From assembly GCF_029962835.1 (NCBI RefSeq), contig NC_080586.1, forward strand, positions 63,310,001 through 63,374,000: a stretch of 64,000 nt of DNA, given 5' to 3'. Under the pieces are notes generated by a model. It was not told the DNA's origin, made no database searches, and saw nothing but the letters and a program-made list of their open reading frames with translations. This DNA is from Magnolia sinica. Its lineage: Eukaryota; Streptophyta; Magnoliopsida; Magnoliales; Magnoliaceae. Position numbers and translations under genes: made by a program. Below, piece after piece: positions 23,209 through 36,689 of this stretch; within the stretch, counting starts at the first letter, position 1, and every line of letters begins with the position of its first letter.

Positions 23209-24400
23209 ACAATCCCTAACCATCTTTTTGCTAGTCTCGAGCAAAGTATGTGAAAAATAAGTTTAATGCGTAATGTTTAACCTTTTTCAGAAAACTATCT
23301 TTGTGTATTATAGTATAAATGAGTAGACTCAAGATGAGAAATTGAGATTTTGAAGACCTAAAGTTGAATCACATAAGAAATCAATCAAAAAACTCCTTTA
23401 TCCATTAGGTCAATGCATAATTCGCATATCAATTTTTTCCAAAGTGCTCAGTGAAAATACTATCTTTCCGTAATGTTAGTCATGGTCATCACTTCAAGAT
23501 CGGTTAAACACCTAAGTACTGACTCCGAACTTATCCCATTTTCCTTCTTTTTCTAGTTTTTGATTTTATATTGACGGTCATTTGCATTTATTCCTCTTCT
23601 TCAGCCATTACATCCTTTTCAATGACATTTTTCATTCTCCTCAAAGATGTTGTCATTCTTCATTCATTGTGACCTCTTTATCGATCTCCTACTTTTTAAT
23701 TGGTTCTTTTTCTTCTTTTAAGGTAGATAAAATTCTCCAGACTTGGTTCTCAATATCTTTCGGTGATCATCACACTAACAATCAGAAAATCTAATATCAC
23801 CTAAAACAATTTGAATATGTCATAATATGCAAACTTCCTCTTAATCAATTGAATGTAATAACCATAAGTGATAGGTTGCTTAGTTGCTCCAACTCTAACA
23901 ATTCAAAATTCAATTTCTATCCTATCATCATACTCAAAATAGTTTTAAATGCATAACTTATTACTTTCCAAATAGATAAACATTGAAAAATTTTTAAAAA
24001 TTTTGCTCAAAACTGAGAAAACACTGATTAGTTTACCGAATCTCCCATCCCCAACCTAAAATTTACATTGTCCTCAATGTAAAAGACATAAGTTTGATTT
24101 TCAAAAGAGACAACGAAATTAATAGAGAGATGATGGAAAGATAGTACCTGATGAAGAAATTTTGAGGCTTTTTCCAAAGGATCTCAACGTGAAGGTGATT
24201 AGCACAGGAGTTAATCAACTAAAAAGAAAAATATCATAAACAGTGGAAGCAAACTATCCTAGAATGATAAAAAGCAAACTATCCTAGAACGACAGAAAGC
24301 AATAAACCTAACTATACCTCTGTCAGACTAGGAGGCCAATCCTGATAAACAGGATTATTCAGAGTATGGACATTTCCTATGAATCAAATATATCGAAAAA
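23209..24400 (-). other. Athila internal 3' region downstream of pol
   Basis: Non-coding stretch between integrase and the 3' LTR. Near 24050-24090 the minus strand has ACATTGAGGACAATGT followed by a G-rich GGTTGGGGATGGGAGATT, a recurring post-pol motif in Athila-like elements. It is parallel to 34964-35962 and in part to 58315-59330. Confidence 0.8.
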
Positions 24401-25500
24401 TGACTTTAGTCATGTCCATTCACTTTGAATTCATTGCCACTATTTGGATTCCAAATCTTGATAGCACCATGAGGATAAACGTTAGTAACAGTGAAAGTGT
24501 TTGTCCAATGAGATCGAACTTTACCCAGAAAGAGATGTAACCGAGAATTATACAAGAGAACTTTCTGACCTGGTGTGAATGATTTTCGAAGAATGTGTTG
24601 GTCATGAAACACCTTCATCCTATCCTTGTAAATTCATGAGTTCTCATACGCATCATTACGAATTTCTTCGAGTTCATTCAATTGAAGTTTACGTAGCGAG
24701 CAGCATTGTGCAAATTGAAATTTAAAATTTTGATCGTCCAGTAGGCTCTATGTTCCAACTCCACTTGTAAGTAGAAAGCCTTCACATAGACAAGTTTAAA
24801 GTGAGACATTGTAATAGGGGCCTTAAATGCAGTATGGTAAGCCCCTAAGCATCGGTCAATTGGATTGACCAATCTTTACGTTTAGGGTTAACCGTCTTTT
24901 CCAAGATATGTTTAATTTTCCTAGTGGAAATCTCAGCTTGCCCACTTGTTTATGGGTGGTATGGAGTACTCACCTTGTGAGAGATGCCATATTTTTTCGT
25001 TAAGTTCACGAATGACCAATTACAGAAATGCGAGCCCTTATCACCAATAATGGCTCGAGGAGTTCCAATCCGAGAAAGGATGTTCTCTTTTAAAAACTTA
25101 ATGACCATTTGATGGTCATTGTTCCAGCATGGAATCGCTTTGACCCATTTAGTGACATAGTCTACTACTAGCAAAATGTATAAATTAATGGTCCCATGAA
25201 ATCGATGCCCCAACAATCAAATGCTTCGATGATAAGAATGGGGTTCAGAGGCATAATATTTCGACATGAAAATGCTCTGAACTTCTGACAACGCTCACAA
25301 GCTTTGCAAAACTCATGAGTGTTACAGAACATAGTGGGCCAAAAAACCAACACTATAGAATCTTGGCCATGGTCTTTTAAGCAGAAAAGTGATCACCATA
25401 GGCTTGAGAGTGACAGAAGGAGATCACCATAGGCTTGAAAGTGATCACCATAGGCTTGAGAGTGACAGAAAGTGATCACCATGGTCTTTTGGTATTCATT
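24401..25500 (-). pseudogene. Athila-type integrase region (fossil)
   Basis: Minus-strand pieces include the zinc-finger side (CKACERCQKFRA), the core (YVTKWVKAIPC, GDKGSHFCNWSF) and the C-terminal part ([14 protein letters not shown]). The region is broken by several changes. Tandem duplications at 25389-25483 lie within it. Confidence 0.92.
25389..25483. repeat. Short tandem duplications of GATCACCATAGGCTTGAGAG
   Basis: Three close copies of a roughly 30-bp unit (GTGATCACCATAGGCTTGA plus AGTGACAGAA) and a fourth partial one. Confidence 0.9.
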
Positions 25501-26935
25501 ATCTAGCACACATCTCCTTAAGATTTGGTCTAGGTAATATTTAAACAAATATGGATAATCCCATATGAACTTATGAATCTCGGCAAAGAATTTTTTCTTA
25601 TCTCGCGGAGTCTAATGTGTTGGCATGAAAGTTGTGGTAAGATAATTAGCAATATCAGTAAACCGATGTGAATGAGAGACTTTGAACAATTGTTCGTCAG
25701 GGAACATGTCATTTATATGTATCATCTCAAGGGAATCAGAGAGATCAAGGCGGGAAAATGGTCAGCCACTACGTTATTTACTCCCCTTTTATCTTTTATT
25801 CCCAAATCAAATTCTTGGAGTAGGAGAATCTATCTTATCAAGTGGGGCTTATCATCATTCTTAGAAAGAAGATACTTGAGTGCCGCATGATCTTTAGAAA
25901 TAATGATCTTGGATCCAATCAAGTAGGACCTAAATTTGTCAAAGTGAACAGTACGGCTAAGAGTTCCTTCTCCGTAGTTGAATAATTCACTTGGGCAGGA
26001 CTTACGGTTTTACTTACGTAGTGTGTAACATAGGGCTTCTTGTCTTTTCTCTAGCCTAGGACCACCCCAAGAGCACAGTCAGACACATCACACATAAGTT
26101 CAAAAGGAAGGCTCTAATCGGGTGGTTGCAAGATAGGTGTAGTGGTTAACATACCCTTAAGCTTAGTAAAAGCTTCCTAGCATTACTCAGTCCACTCAAA
26201 TGGTGTATCCTTTTAAAGTAGATTACATTAAGGACGAGAGAGGTGACTAAAGTCCTTTATGAATCTCCTGTAAAAACCGTTGTGTCCTAAGAAGGATCAC
26301 ATGTCTCGTATGTTTTTGGGTGGAGGTAGGTTAGAGATAAGATCAACTTTATCCTTATCTACCTCAATTCCCTTGGACAAGATGATCTATCCAAGGACAA
26401 TTCCCTTACGAACCATGAAATGTCACTTCTCCCAATTAAGTACCAAATTCTTTTCTTCATATCTTTTCAACACACATTTAAGATTCTCTAAGCAGTCATT
26501 GAAAGATGGACCAAAGACAGAGAAGTTGTCCATGAAGACCTCTAAATATTGCCCTACTATGTCAGAAAAAATATTCATCATACATCGTTGAAAAGTGGCA
26601 GGGGCATTACACATTCCGAATGCCATCCTTCGGTAAGCAAAGGTCGTAAAAAGACATGTGAACGTGGTCTTTTCCTAATCTTCAAGGGCTATCTCTATTT
26701 GGTTGTAGCCTAAATATCCGTCAAGGAAACACTAATAGGAATAACTAGGTAGCCTTTCTAAAATTTGATCAATGATGGGCAAAAGAAAGTGATCCTTCCT
26801 GGTGACGATATTCAATTTCCTATAGTCAATGCGCATTCTCCAACTAGTAGTAACTCTGGCTGGCACAAGTTCAATGTTAGCATTGGCTACGATGGTGATT
26901 CCAGACTTCTTGGGAACCACCTGTGTTGGACTCAC
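25501..26935 (-). pseudogene. Athila-type reverse transcriptase and RNase H region (fossil)
   Basis: 26732-26935 (minus) carries the RT words VVPKKSGIT, WRMRIDYRKLN and KDHFLLPIIDQILERL. 26423-26626 carries FGMCNAPATFQRCMMNIFSD and the VFGPSFNDCL segment typical of Athila-lineage RT. The RNase H side follows toward 25700. It is broken by several changes. Confidence 0.93.
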
Positions 26936-29439
26936 TCATTGGCTATCGGATATAGGGTATATGATACCCACATCCAATAGTTTAAGAAACTCAGCTTTAA
27001 TCACTTCCTTCATGTTTGGATTTAGTCTATGTTGTGATTGTCATACGGTGAGTACAAATCAAAGGGTCAATTCCCTTAAGGTCTGCAATCGACCATCCAA
27101 GGGCTCCATTATGCTCAATAAGAGTAGAGATGAGCATACTCTCTTATTCTTTCTCAAGATGGGAAGAAATCACCACTGGGTATGTCTAATTTTGACATAA
27201 ATAAACATGTTTCAAATCAAAGAGCAAAGGTTTTAGGTCAAGCTTCGGTACCTTGAGGTTAGACGGTAGAGGCACTACATTAGTTTAGGGCAATTCTTCG
27301 AATTGTGGCCTCTACCGGTTAACTTCAAGTACTAGAACAGTATCAAATATGACATCTTTCTCCCTAATCATATCATCATCTAAATCACGGGACTGGGTCA
27401 AACATATCTTTAGAGGGTCAAAGGATAAGGTCAGAAGTGCTCTATCTTTCACGAAAGAATCAATTAGGATAATGTCATGGGAATCGTCTTCATCCTTTAA
27501 CTGTTTGCTAGTGTTAAAAAAATATTCAACTCCAATGTCATATTCCCGAAAGACATACTTATGACTCCATTCCTGTAGTTAATGATTGCATTTAAAGTGG
27601 TAAGGAATGGGCGATGAAGAATGTCATGAATTTAAATACTCATGTCCATGATGGGTTGAGTATCCAAGATGATAAAATCTACTGGGTAGTAGAATCTGTC
27701 AACCTGAACCAACACATCCTCGATTATCCCTCTCGGTACACGAACTGAGCGATCTGTAAATTGTAATGTAGTTTGGGTGGGTTTCAATCCACCCAAACCT
27801 AGTTGTTCGTAGACCGAGTAAGGAATCAGATTTACACCCGCTCCTAAGTCAAGAAGTGCGTGCTTAATCCAATAGTTCCCGATTACATGAGTGATGGTTG
27901 GGCTACCATGATCTTTGTATTTCTATGGCAAATCTTGCTTTAGGATGGCACTCACCCTTTAAGTTAAGAAGATTTTCTTTCGAATATTTTATCGTCTTTT
28001 GGTCGTACATAAGTCTTTCAAAAATTTGGCATATAAAGGTATTAGTTTAACTGCATCCAGTAGAGGGATTTTGACCTTCACTTATTTCAGTACCTCTAAA
28101 ATATCCTGAGAGTTAGAGAGAGGTTTTGGTGCAACCAACTATTGGGGGAATGGTGCAATCGGCTTGCCTAGAAGTTCCAGTTCTAATTCTTGTGGAGTAG
28201 TGATAGGTCTATCATCATTGTCCTCTCCTGGGTATATAGACTTCTCAGCCCTTACCAGAATAGATTTGTCAATTATCTTCCTACTCTTAAGTGTAGTGAT
28301 AGACTTAGCTTATTCAATTTGATTTAAAGAGCTTGGATCACTTATTTCATATTGCGGTTTGGGGTTGGGAAGAGGTTGAGCAGGAAGCATCCCCCTTTCT
28401 ATAACCGTAACACGTGAATCCATCTTTTATATATATTTTGTAAGTTCTTGTATTGCTTGAGTAAGCTCTTGAGTTTGTGCGGAATTTTGAACCAGTTCTT
28501 CTTGAGGTTTCACTTGATTTGGAATTTGATTAAAGAAACCTTGTGGAGTAGCAGTCCATTCCTCCAACTGAAGTTTGGATGATTTCTTCAATTACGATTG
28601 TATGTGTTAGAGGTAGGTCCATTGAAGGGTCTTTGGTAATTATTCACGGCATTGGATTACTCATTCAACACCACTTGAAAGGTAGGTATTGTTGGACAAT
28701 TTTCAGGTATGTGAATGTTGCAAGCACAAATACTGCAAATAGTTTCCTTAACCTTATCATTCTTTAGTTTCATGGCTTCAAATTTCCTTACGAGATTAGA
28801 CATTTTAGCATTGATATCATCATCCTCTTTCAGAAGGTATAATCTGCCCCTCTCCTTTGATTGAGTGGGTCTAGAAGTGGTGCTTGATTTTGGGTAAGTG
28901 TCCCAAGATTGTACATTTTCAGTAAGTATGTCTAAGTAGTCCCACTCATCGTTGACATTTTTATTCATGAATTCCTCATTGCACATTGTCTCAACCAATT
29001 GGCGCATGGAAGATGTCAGTCCATCATAGAAAAAGTGTGTAATGCGGCACATTTCAAAACTGTGTTGTGGGCATGAACTGACAAGATCCTTGAACCTCTC
29101 TCAACATTGGAAGAATGTTTCATCCTCCTTTTGGGCAAAGTTTATGATTGAGTTCCTAAGAGTGTTTATTTTATAATGTAAAAAAAAAATTCTTGATGAA
29201 CTCCCTTATCATGTCATTTCATGTGCCAATAGATCTGGGATGTAGTGAATGCAACCACGTCTTATCTTTCTCTTACAAAGAAAAGGGAAAGAGTTTCAGT
29301 CTAACCGTGTCCTCAAACACGTTTAGAAAATATAAAGTGGCTATGATCTCATTAAACTCTTTCAAGTGTAAATATAGACTTTCATATTCAAGTCTATGAA
29401 ATTTTGGAAGGAGTTGGATCACCCCTGGCTTAATATCCA
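26936..29439 (-). pseudogene. Athila-type protease and gag C-terminal region (fossil)
   Basis: 28657-29052 (minus) encodes the gag C-terminal half (ITHFFYDGLTSSMRQLVETM, ERGRLYLLKEDDDIN, and a Cys-x2-Cys stretch near the end). The span 27200-28000 is parallel to retroviral-type protease and linker sequence but is heavily decayed. gag continues upstream past the inserted LTR to 33118. Confidence 0.8.
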
Positions 29440-31017
29440 TGTAACGCCCTGAACTTTTCGATACTCGAGCATCAAAAGTCCTTGAGTGTTGCCATAAGAT
29501 TCAACATAATTTATACATGTTTACGATACCAATCTAGCTATCCTAACCTTGCATCTGTCTCCTAACACGAACCTAACCCTTAGAACATTCCCCACCCACA
29601 AATCAAGTTATCCAATCGCTAATCATGTAGTTTAATACGTGTTCATTCCATCAACTAAATTAACAAATAACCCTTCATCCTTGATGATTTAGGCATAAGT
29701 ACTTTTATAAGAATTACTTAGAAACATCTCTACAACCATGTGGATCCATTAGATTTCACGAAACTTTTACATCAACAATAATTATGAAAATGCCATTAAC
29801 ATAAACCCAGAATTCTATAGTATGTAGTTCCCAATATCCAATTAGTGTGAAATTTTATATCATAGCTAGGAATCATAAATTACCCGTTCATGCCAAATTG
29901 CATCCCTTAGATCAGTGTATAAGTGACTGATCGATAATATCAAACAATAACCATTGATTTTGGGGCCACTTGGTCTTTAGACATGCTTCAATTTTGGGAT
30001 CAACCCCTTAAGTTGAATGGAGAAACCAATGGACAGTCTAGATTCCTCATAAGAACACCTCGGTGGGCCCCACCATTGATGCACGTATGATAACAGGGGT
30101 GTACCCGCGCTATACCAGACCGAGAAACGGTCAAAGTGGGTTTGACCTGCAAGAAAACAGAATCGGACTCTTCGTCCATTTTTTTAAACAGAGGCTATGG
30201 ATATCGTCCGCTGGACTTACGATGGGCCACCATCCTCGCCCGTTTGGATGATCCAAGCCATCCAACGTACTCGGGCGAGGATTTCGATCAAAACCACATT
30301 GGTTCAATACACCCATACAAGCACACGAGATCACTGTGACAAGGAATCTAATACAAACGTCGACTAGTGGTGTGACCCATCCAAAACCCAGACCCATTCC
30401 AAATTTGGGCTCATGATCGAGCACTACTGCAGAAACCTTGAGGAGGGATTTGATTCTTAGATGGATCAACCAAAGTGGATCCCACCGATTCCAACAAAGG
30501 ATCGGAATCGAACCTCTTACACATGTGAATAGAGCCTATTTTAGAAAGGTCGTAACTCACAACCAATAACCAAGCGAAGGATCTAGGCTGTTCATCTTGC
30601 CTGGAAGAAGAATCTGACCAGAATCCCAACCTTTCCACAACCCTTTCTATCAGATGGATGGTGGTCGCAAGCCATACATAAGAACACCGAAACAAGATCG
30701 GTGTGAACCAATTTCTATGTAGAAAACCCACGCCAGGTGCCCATATTCCGATCTGGACCGTCTAGGACAACGATAAGGGATGTCTAACCCCCTCCATGTT
30801 ATCCAAAGGGAAAAGAAACGAACAGATGGTCAGCACGCTCGGCTCTGCGTAGACAAACCACAAGGAGTCCTCCCGTTTCTCTCTGCACAAGAAATGGAGT
30901 GTAAAAGGGGCGTTCTGCTACGTAAACAAGGGGCGTTCTGCTACGTAAACCGAGAGCTGCGAAAGAGGTTTTGCAAGCCTATAAAGCCTCCCTCATTCGA
31001 GGGTGAAAGAAAGGAAG

Positions 31018-31080
<63 letters not shown>

Positions 31081-32797
31081 AGGGAGAGAGATCTTCACGG
31101 CTAGCAGCTCCATCCACCTTGCTGCCGTCCAACAAGAAAGAAAGAAGAGAAGGAAAGAAAAGTAGAAAGAAAGAAATAGAAAGAGAAAGAAAAAGGGAGG
31201 AAAGGAAAAGAAAGAGAGATTTTGGGTTTTGAGTCAATTCGTCAGACTCTTAATTGAGTTTGGGCCAGATTTGAGTCGAGTTTTAGGTGAGGGTTTATCC
31301 TTTAGGCTCACGCTAATTCATTGAATATTTTTCCCCGCTCTTTCATACCTTCATGTGTATGATTTTGCATTTTTATGTCACCACTTGATTTAGCCTTTTC
31401 ATGCTTTCATGTATTTATTTTTCCTTTTTATATCTTCATGAATTTGATCTTGCCTTTACGTGTATTTTACCTGGCCTTTTACATATTGCTTTGAATCTTT
31501 CATGCTATTATATGTTTTCACCATCAATTATTGGCCCTTTTCAAGATTTTTAAATGATATCCATTGTAAGAGGTTTTCCTGGATTCATGAGAGGCTATGG
31601 GTACAAGCCTTGCCTTTGCCTTACCATTGATTTGGCTCTACCCCTCTCCATTACCAACAATTAACGGTAGTCGCTCTTCTAATTATGGAGTTGGTCATTG
31701 CCACCCTTATTAAAGAATCGACCATTGCCTCTCTTCTATTTATTGAGTTGGCTTTAACTTCTTTCCTCATCCATGGGTTGACCATTATTACTCTTCTCTT
31801 ATTTGAGTTGGTTATTGTCACTCGCCCCTTTTCCTTAATGGCTCGATAGGTGTCTTGATATTCTTAACCTTTTATGGATAAAAGAATTCTCTCTTGATGC
31901 AAGTACTGTGTTGGAAATCCCTCCTCTAGTGATCGATGAAATATTGTGGACGTAATGCACTTTCGGTAGTGGCCCTTGGGGCAACACATAAATCCATGTT
32001 TCATGGCTAGTGGTGCACAAATTGGTGCATGTAATCTGCAATGCATGTTGCATCGTTTTCGGGATTGGATGTCGCAAATAGTCACTCCATGAACAAATCA
32101 TGTCATGTAATTCTTCCAGGCATGTGTTGTGTTTGTCTTGGGGTAACCGCGTAAAACCATGTTAAACATGGGACACGCCGGTGAATATCTGTAGTATGGG
32201 ATGCGTGACAAGTCGGATAACTATAATCATATTCCACATTTATGGCGATTGCTAAGAGTGATACACCGTATATACTTTGCTAGGCATGCATCTCATATAG
32301 ATTGCTTGTGCATTGATACCTCCTGTAGATTGGAGTACTTGACGTATCAGAACCTTCGTATTATTTTTATTAATCTCTTGAATTACTGTTAATCGTAGAG
32401 GATAACCATCACTATGAGTAGGGCATTGACCCTCTCCCAACTGTATAGATTATGTAGGTGACATACAGATTTGAGGACTTAGATGACCAGTTTAGAAGAC
32501 TACACTGAAAGAATGTGAAGCTAGATTATTTAATTAGTCTTATCCTTCCGCTTCGAACTTGCTGAATGTAATAGGCTTCCATTGAGAAGGCTTTTAATTA
32601 TTAATTTTGTTCTAATAAAATATAATCAAAATAGTTGATATTATTCTTGTGAATGTTACCTTCATAAATGTATCTGGGAGTAATCTAAACAAAAAAAAAT
32701 AGGGTACAATTTCAGAGCATCCAGTTGGTACATTATTAACATCCGATTTTCTCGGGCACGAGTATAAACTCTGGCCGTGAAAATTTAGGATATTACA
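29440..32797 (+). mobile_element. 3.36-kb solo LTR, chromovirus (Tekay/Del-like), inserted in gag
   Basis: Starts TGTAACGCCCTGAAC and ends GGATATTACA, with perfect 5-bp duplications ATCCA at 29435-29439 and 32798-32802. The uninterrupted target is visible at 21020-21040, where the same gag sequence continues without the insert. There is no interior or second LTR. Large size and the TGTAACGCCC/TATTACA ends are typical of Tekay/Del chromovirus LTRs (recalled, not searched). A TATA box (TATAAAG, 30980-30986) lies about 40 bp before a (GA)n tract (31021-31077), a likely promoter and leader. No coding content. Confidence 0.93.
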
Positions 32798-32802
32798 ATC
32801 CA

Positions 32803-33575
32803 TGTGTCCTATATTTTTTGGAAAAACCATGCATGAGGTCATGCTCACCCCTGCTGGTTGTAAATAATCTCACAAAGTACGAGGCAGAGGTGCTTGATGC
32901 ACCTTATTCTCATCCTAGACTTCCTCAAGCCTAGGTTGAGGTTGTCTTCTCGATTGATTAACCGGTTGATTTGCAGTCATCACTTTAATTAACTCTGAGG
33001 ATCTCAAGTGGTGTTTAATCCTATGATGGATAGATAACCCCACAACCAATCCTCCTTCACTCAAAAGACGTTGAGTGTTATCATGGACCCACTTGGGCAT
33101 GAAACACTCTCTGCCCACAATTTCAGATTTTAACCTAAATGTAAAAGAGAAAAGAAGGAAATTTGAATATAGAAATAGAAAGAAAGAGAGAATTGGAAAG
33201 AAGTTACTAGATTAGAAGTTCTTAACTAAAATCCTGCAAAACAAAACAAACAAGTTAATTTCTAAAAACAGAAATTCTAAAATTAGAAAGTTTTTAAAAA
33301 TAAAATTAGAAAGTAAACTAGCATCTAAAAAGGAAAGTTTTAAAGTTTCTAAAAAGAGGAAAAGGAAGTTTCTAAAATCAAAATAGGAAAGTTTCTAAAC
33401 CTAGAGTTAGAAAGTAAGTTAACTTTGTAAAAAATCCTAGAATTAGAAAGTTTCTAAAAATAGAAAAAAAAACCTTAATCCTAAAAATAGAAAAAACCTA
33501 ATCTTAACCTAATTCTAAAAGTAGCTAATCTCAGAAAAACGCAACCGTTAATCCTTAGCAACAGCGCCAAAAACT
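32803..33575 (-). pseudogene. Athila-type gag N-terminal part, leader and primer site (fossil)
   Basis: Continuation of gag beyond the inserted LTR (32915-33118 is parallel to 21060-21300), then leader with GAAAGTTTCTAAAAATAG-like words. The primer region at about 33545-33575 reads, on the minus strand, TTTTTGGCGCTGTTGCTAAG. Confidence 0.85.
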
Positions 33576-34963
33576 TATTTACAACCCCAAGTGTAGGGTC
33601 CCAATGTAGTAATAATCTCGGTAAGACCGAGGTCGAATCCACATGGACTAATCTCGTGTATTTTCTAAAAGCAACTAGAAAAGATGAAACCCTAAATCTA
33701 AAATATTTAAGAGTAATTGTGAGAGATTTAATGAACAACTTAAGAAATTCAAAGGTAGGATATTAGGGTTTCCAAGGATCTACTTGTAGAGATCAGGGAG
33801 ATCTATGCTTGATTCAAGTCACACGATTGCAATCGGAGTCTCTTCCTATCCAATTGGAAGATATCTCAGTAAAATCAAATCTAAACTTCCTTTCACCTAA
33901 TTCTCAATAGATGAGAGGTGTGAGAACTGGAAGTGATTCCATCACAAAACCATGCCCAGGAGACAGGGCAAACAACAGGATTTACCAATCCCACAACTAA
34001 TCTAGGAGAATTGTGAAAGTTAGGGAGGATTGCATCATCTAACCATGCCCAAGGGATGCTGGTGAACAACAGGATTTCCTATTTTCATAATCTCAAAACA
34101 TGAAGAGAACATACTCAAAGCTATCACAGATCTATTGTAATTTGAATCACAACAAACAATTAAAAATTTAAAGTATTTCGTATAATCAAACTAGAATCAA
34201 AGAGAGTTCAATATAAACATGAATCAAAAGAATTAAAACATCCCATCACGTTACAAGCTTCACCTCTTAGCTCTATTTAAGATGTTTAGCCAACTATAGA
34301 CATGATTGAACTAGAATCTCTTAAGAAAAACAGAAAAACAAGTAAGGAAAGTGAAGAAAAACTCTTGGCAATGGCTTCTCCACACTTTTGCTCCACTCCT
34401 CAAACCCTAGATGATGCTTAGGGATGCCCTAGGGACCCTTATTTATAGTTTTAGGCCTTCGACTTTCGCACCGAGTGAAAATTAGCGAAAACTGTCTCAA
34501 ATTTACGCAGTCCACGCAAAAATTGCGTAATGGTCGACCGGTCTTGGGCCATCCTCAACCGTTCATAGGCCATCCTCAACTGGTCGTGGGACACCCTCGA
34601 CTGGTCAAGTAGGACAAAATTTTAATTGTTTACTCGCTAGAGTTTAAGTCGATGCACCTCGACCAGTCGAGCTTCGACTGGTCGTGTGTAACCTGGATTG
34701 GTCGAGGATTACACAACTTCACTTCAAAATTCTAATTTTCTTCATTCTTGACTTAATTTTCTCGGATCTTTAGTGTGTGCATTCTTCATTCTTAGTCTTG
34801 GTGATTCTTGAGCATTAAATACATGCTTTTAACCTCCTTTTTAATCCAAGCTCTTTAATTCCCCTTGTAATACAAACATGATTAAAATAAAACATTAAGC
34901 ATTATCATGTTCATAAAACTAAGTAATAACTGGGATCCAATATGCAATATTTGACCCTCAACA
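33576..34963 (-). repeat. Athila-type LTR
   Basis: 1,388 bp, parallel along its whole length to 21811-23208. On the high side it continues into 34964-35962, a second copy of the post-pol segment, instead of leaving the element. Confidence 0.92.
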
Positions 34964-35962
34964 CAATCCCCAACCAACATTTTGATAGTCTCGAGCAAAG
35001 TATATGAAAAATAAGTTTAATGCACAATGTTCAGCCGTTTTCAGAAAACTATCTTTTGTGTATTCTGCTATGAATAAGTAGACTCAAGATGAGAAATTGA
35101 GATTTTGAAGACTTAAAGTTGAATCAAATAAGCAATCAATCAAATAAGTCTTTTATCCATTAGGTCAGATCATAGTTCGCATATCAAGTTTTTCCAAACT
35201 GCTCAGTGAAAATACTTTCGTAATGTTAGCCATGGTCATCACTTCAAGATTTGTTAAACACCCAAGTACTAATTCCGAACTTATCCCCTTTTCCTTCTTT
35301 TTTTCTAATTTTTGATTTTATATTGACGGTCATTTGTATTTATTCCTCTTCCTTAGATATTACATCATTTTCAAAGACATTTTTCATTCTCCTCAAAGAT
35401 GTTGTCATTCTTCATTCGTTATGACCTCTTTGTCGATCTGCTATTTTTTAATTGGTTCTTTTTCTTCTTTTACAGTGGATAAAATTCTCTAGACTCGGTT
35501 CTCAATATATTTCAATAATCATCATACTAACAATTAGAAAATCTAGTATCATCAAAAATAATTTAAATATGTCATAATATGCGAACTTCCTCTTAATTAA
35601 TTGAATGTAATAACCATAAGTGATAGGTTGCTTAGTTGCTCCAACTCTAACAACTCAAAATTCAATTTCTATCCCATCATCATACTTAAAACAGTCTTAA
35701 ATGCACAACTTATCACTTTCCAAACAAATAAACATTAAAAAAATTGAAAAGTTTCAAAAATTTTGCTCAAAACTAAGAAAATACTGATTAATTTTCCTAA
35801 TCTCCCATCCCCAACGTAAAATCTATATTGTCCTCAATGTAAAACAAATAAGCATGATTTGCAAAAGGGACAACATAATTGACAGAGAGGTGATGGAAAG
35901 ATAGTACCTAATGAAGAAATTTTGAGGCTTTTTCCAAAGGATCTCAGCATGAAGGTGGTTAG

Positions 35963-36657
35963 GAAAACCGTTTTCTCGCAGTTTTTCATAGGTGGGGCCC
36001 GGACCAAAAGAATCCATCCCACCCATTGAATTCTACAATTTATAACAGACCCATCAAGCCCAATATTGAGCATGTTTCGGTGTGAAAAAAAAAATCAGAG
36101 TGGATTTTAACGGTGAAAACCACTGTTTTCTATGCTATGGCCCGCATGAGAGTCGGATTAACCTCATATTTCGGCCAACGCCCAAAATGGGTTGGGAAAT
36201 GGAATGGCTAGCGTGGATTGGACCCATACATCAAGGTGGGGCCTGTATGAGCAGCCCACCCAAAATTTTGAATCAAGCTGATATTTTTTAATTTTTCACG
36301 TGCAACGTCCAGAGACTGTTAGCACATCGTACGGTCTGTTCACACTCCACAGACGACGTGAATCAAGGTGGGTCCCACATAGACATGGCCCACTTGACTT
36401 AGATCAATTTGACATTAGTTTTTTCCCATCCCCATTTAGGTAAGGCCCACATGCTTTGGATGGCCATGGGGTCCATTTGATGGACGGTTTGGACACCACA
36501 TACACTTACTAAATGGGCCACAAAATAAAGGAGATAGAGAGAGAGACGTGATGATGGAGGGCTCCGCCACTATGAGCCCTCCCTTGCATTCAATCATACA
36601 TCAAGTGGGTCCCAATACATGTGGGCCCACCAAATCAAAGATTAACGGTGGAGATTC
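35963..36657. other. Unassigned repeat-like flank of CACTA 2
   Basis: GGGCCCACC-rich sequence with weak similarity to the inverted-repeat family (TTTTGAATCAAGCTGATATTTT near 36265) and a short GA tract. It continues directly, after removal of CACTA 2, into 47638. The combined stretch may be a decayed chromovirus LTR on the minus strand. Confidence 0.4.
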
Positions 36658-36689
36658 CACTACCAAAAAAATGACTAAAGGCTATGGAC

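Larger units (their letters stand above)
19988..35962 (-). mobile_element. Athila-type Ty3/gypsy composite with shared LTRs
   Basis: Reading from high to low coordinate: an internal 3' segment (35962-34964), LTR (34963-33576), primer site and leader, gag, protease, reverse transcriptase, RNase H and integrase regions, the internal 3' segment again (24190-23209), LTR (23208-21811), primer site, leader and gag again (to about 20771), then a partial LTR (20770-19988). The middle LTR serves as 3' LTR of one copy and 5' LTR of the next, as expected from unequal recombination between LTRs or tandem copies. A chromovirus solo LTR interrupts gag. The coding regions are broken by many changes. The two complete LTRs differ by roughly 8% in the part compared, so the structure is old. 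Confidence 0.88.

Noticed and set aside
25672-27564. Plus-strand open frames across the Athila pol region
   Set aside because: They are antisense to reverse transcriptase, RNase H and protease sequence.
30780-31237. Overlapping open frames of Arg-Glu and Leu-Ser repeats on both strands
   Set aside because: They arise from the (GA)n tract in the solo LTR leader and have no other protein character.
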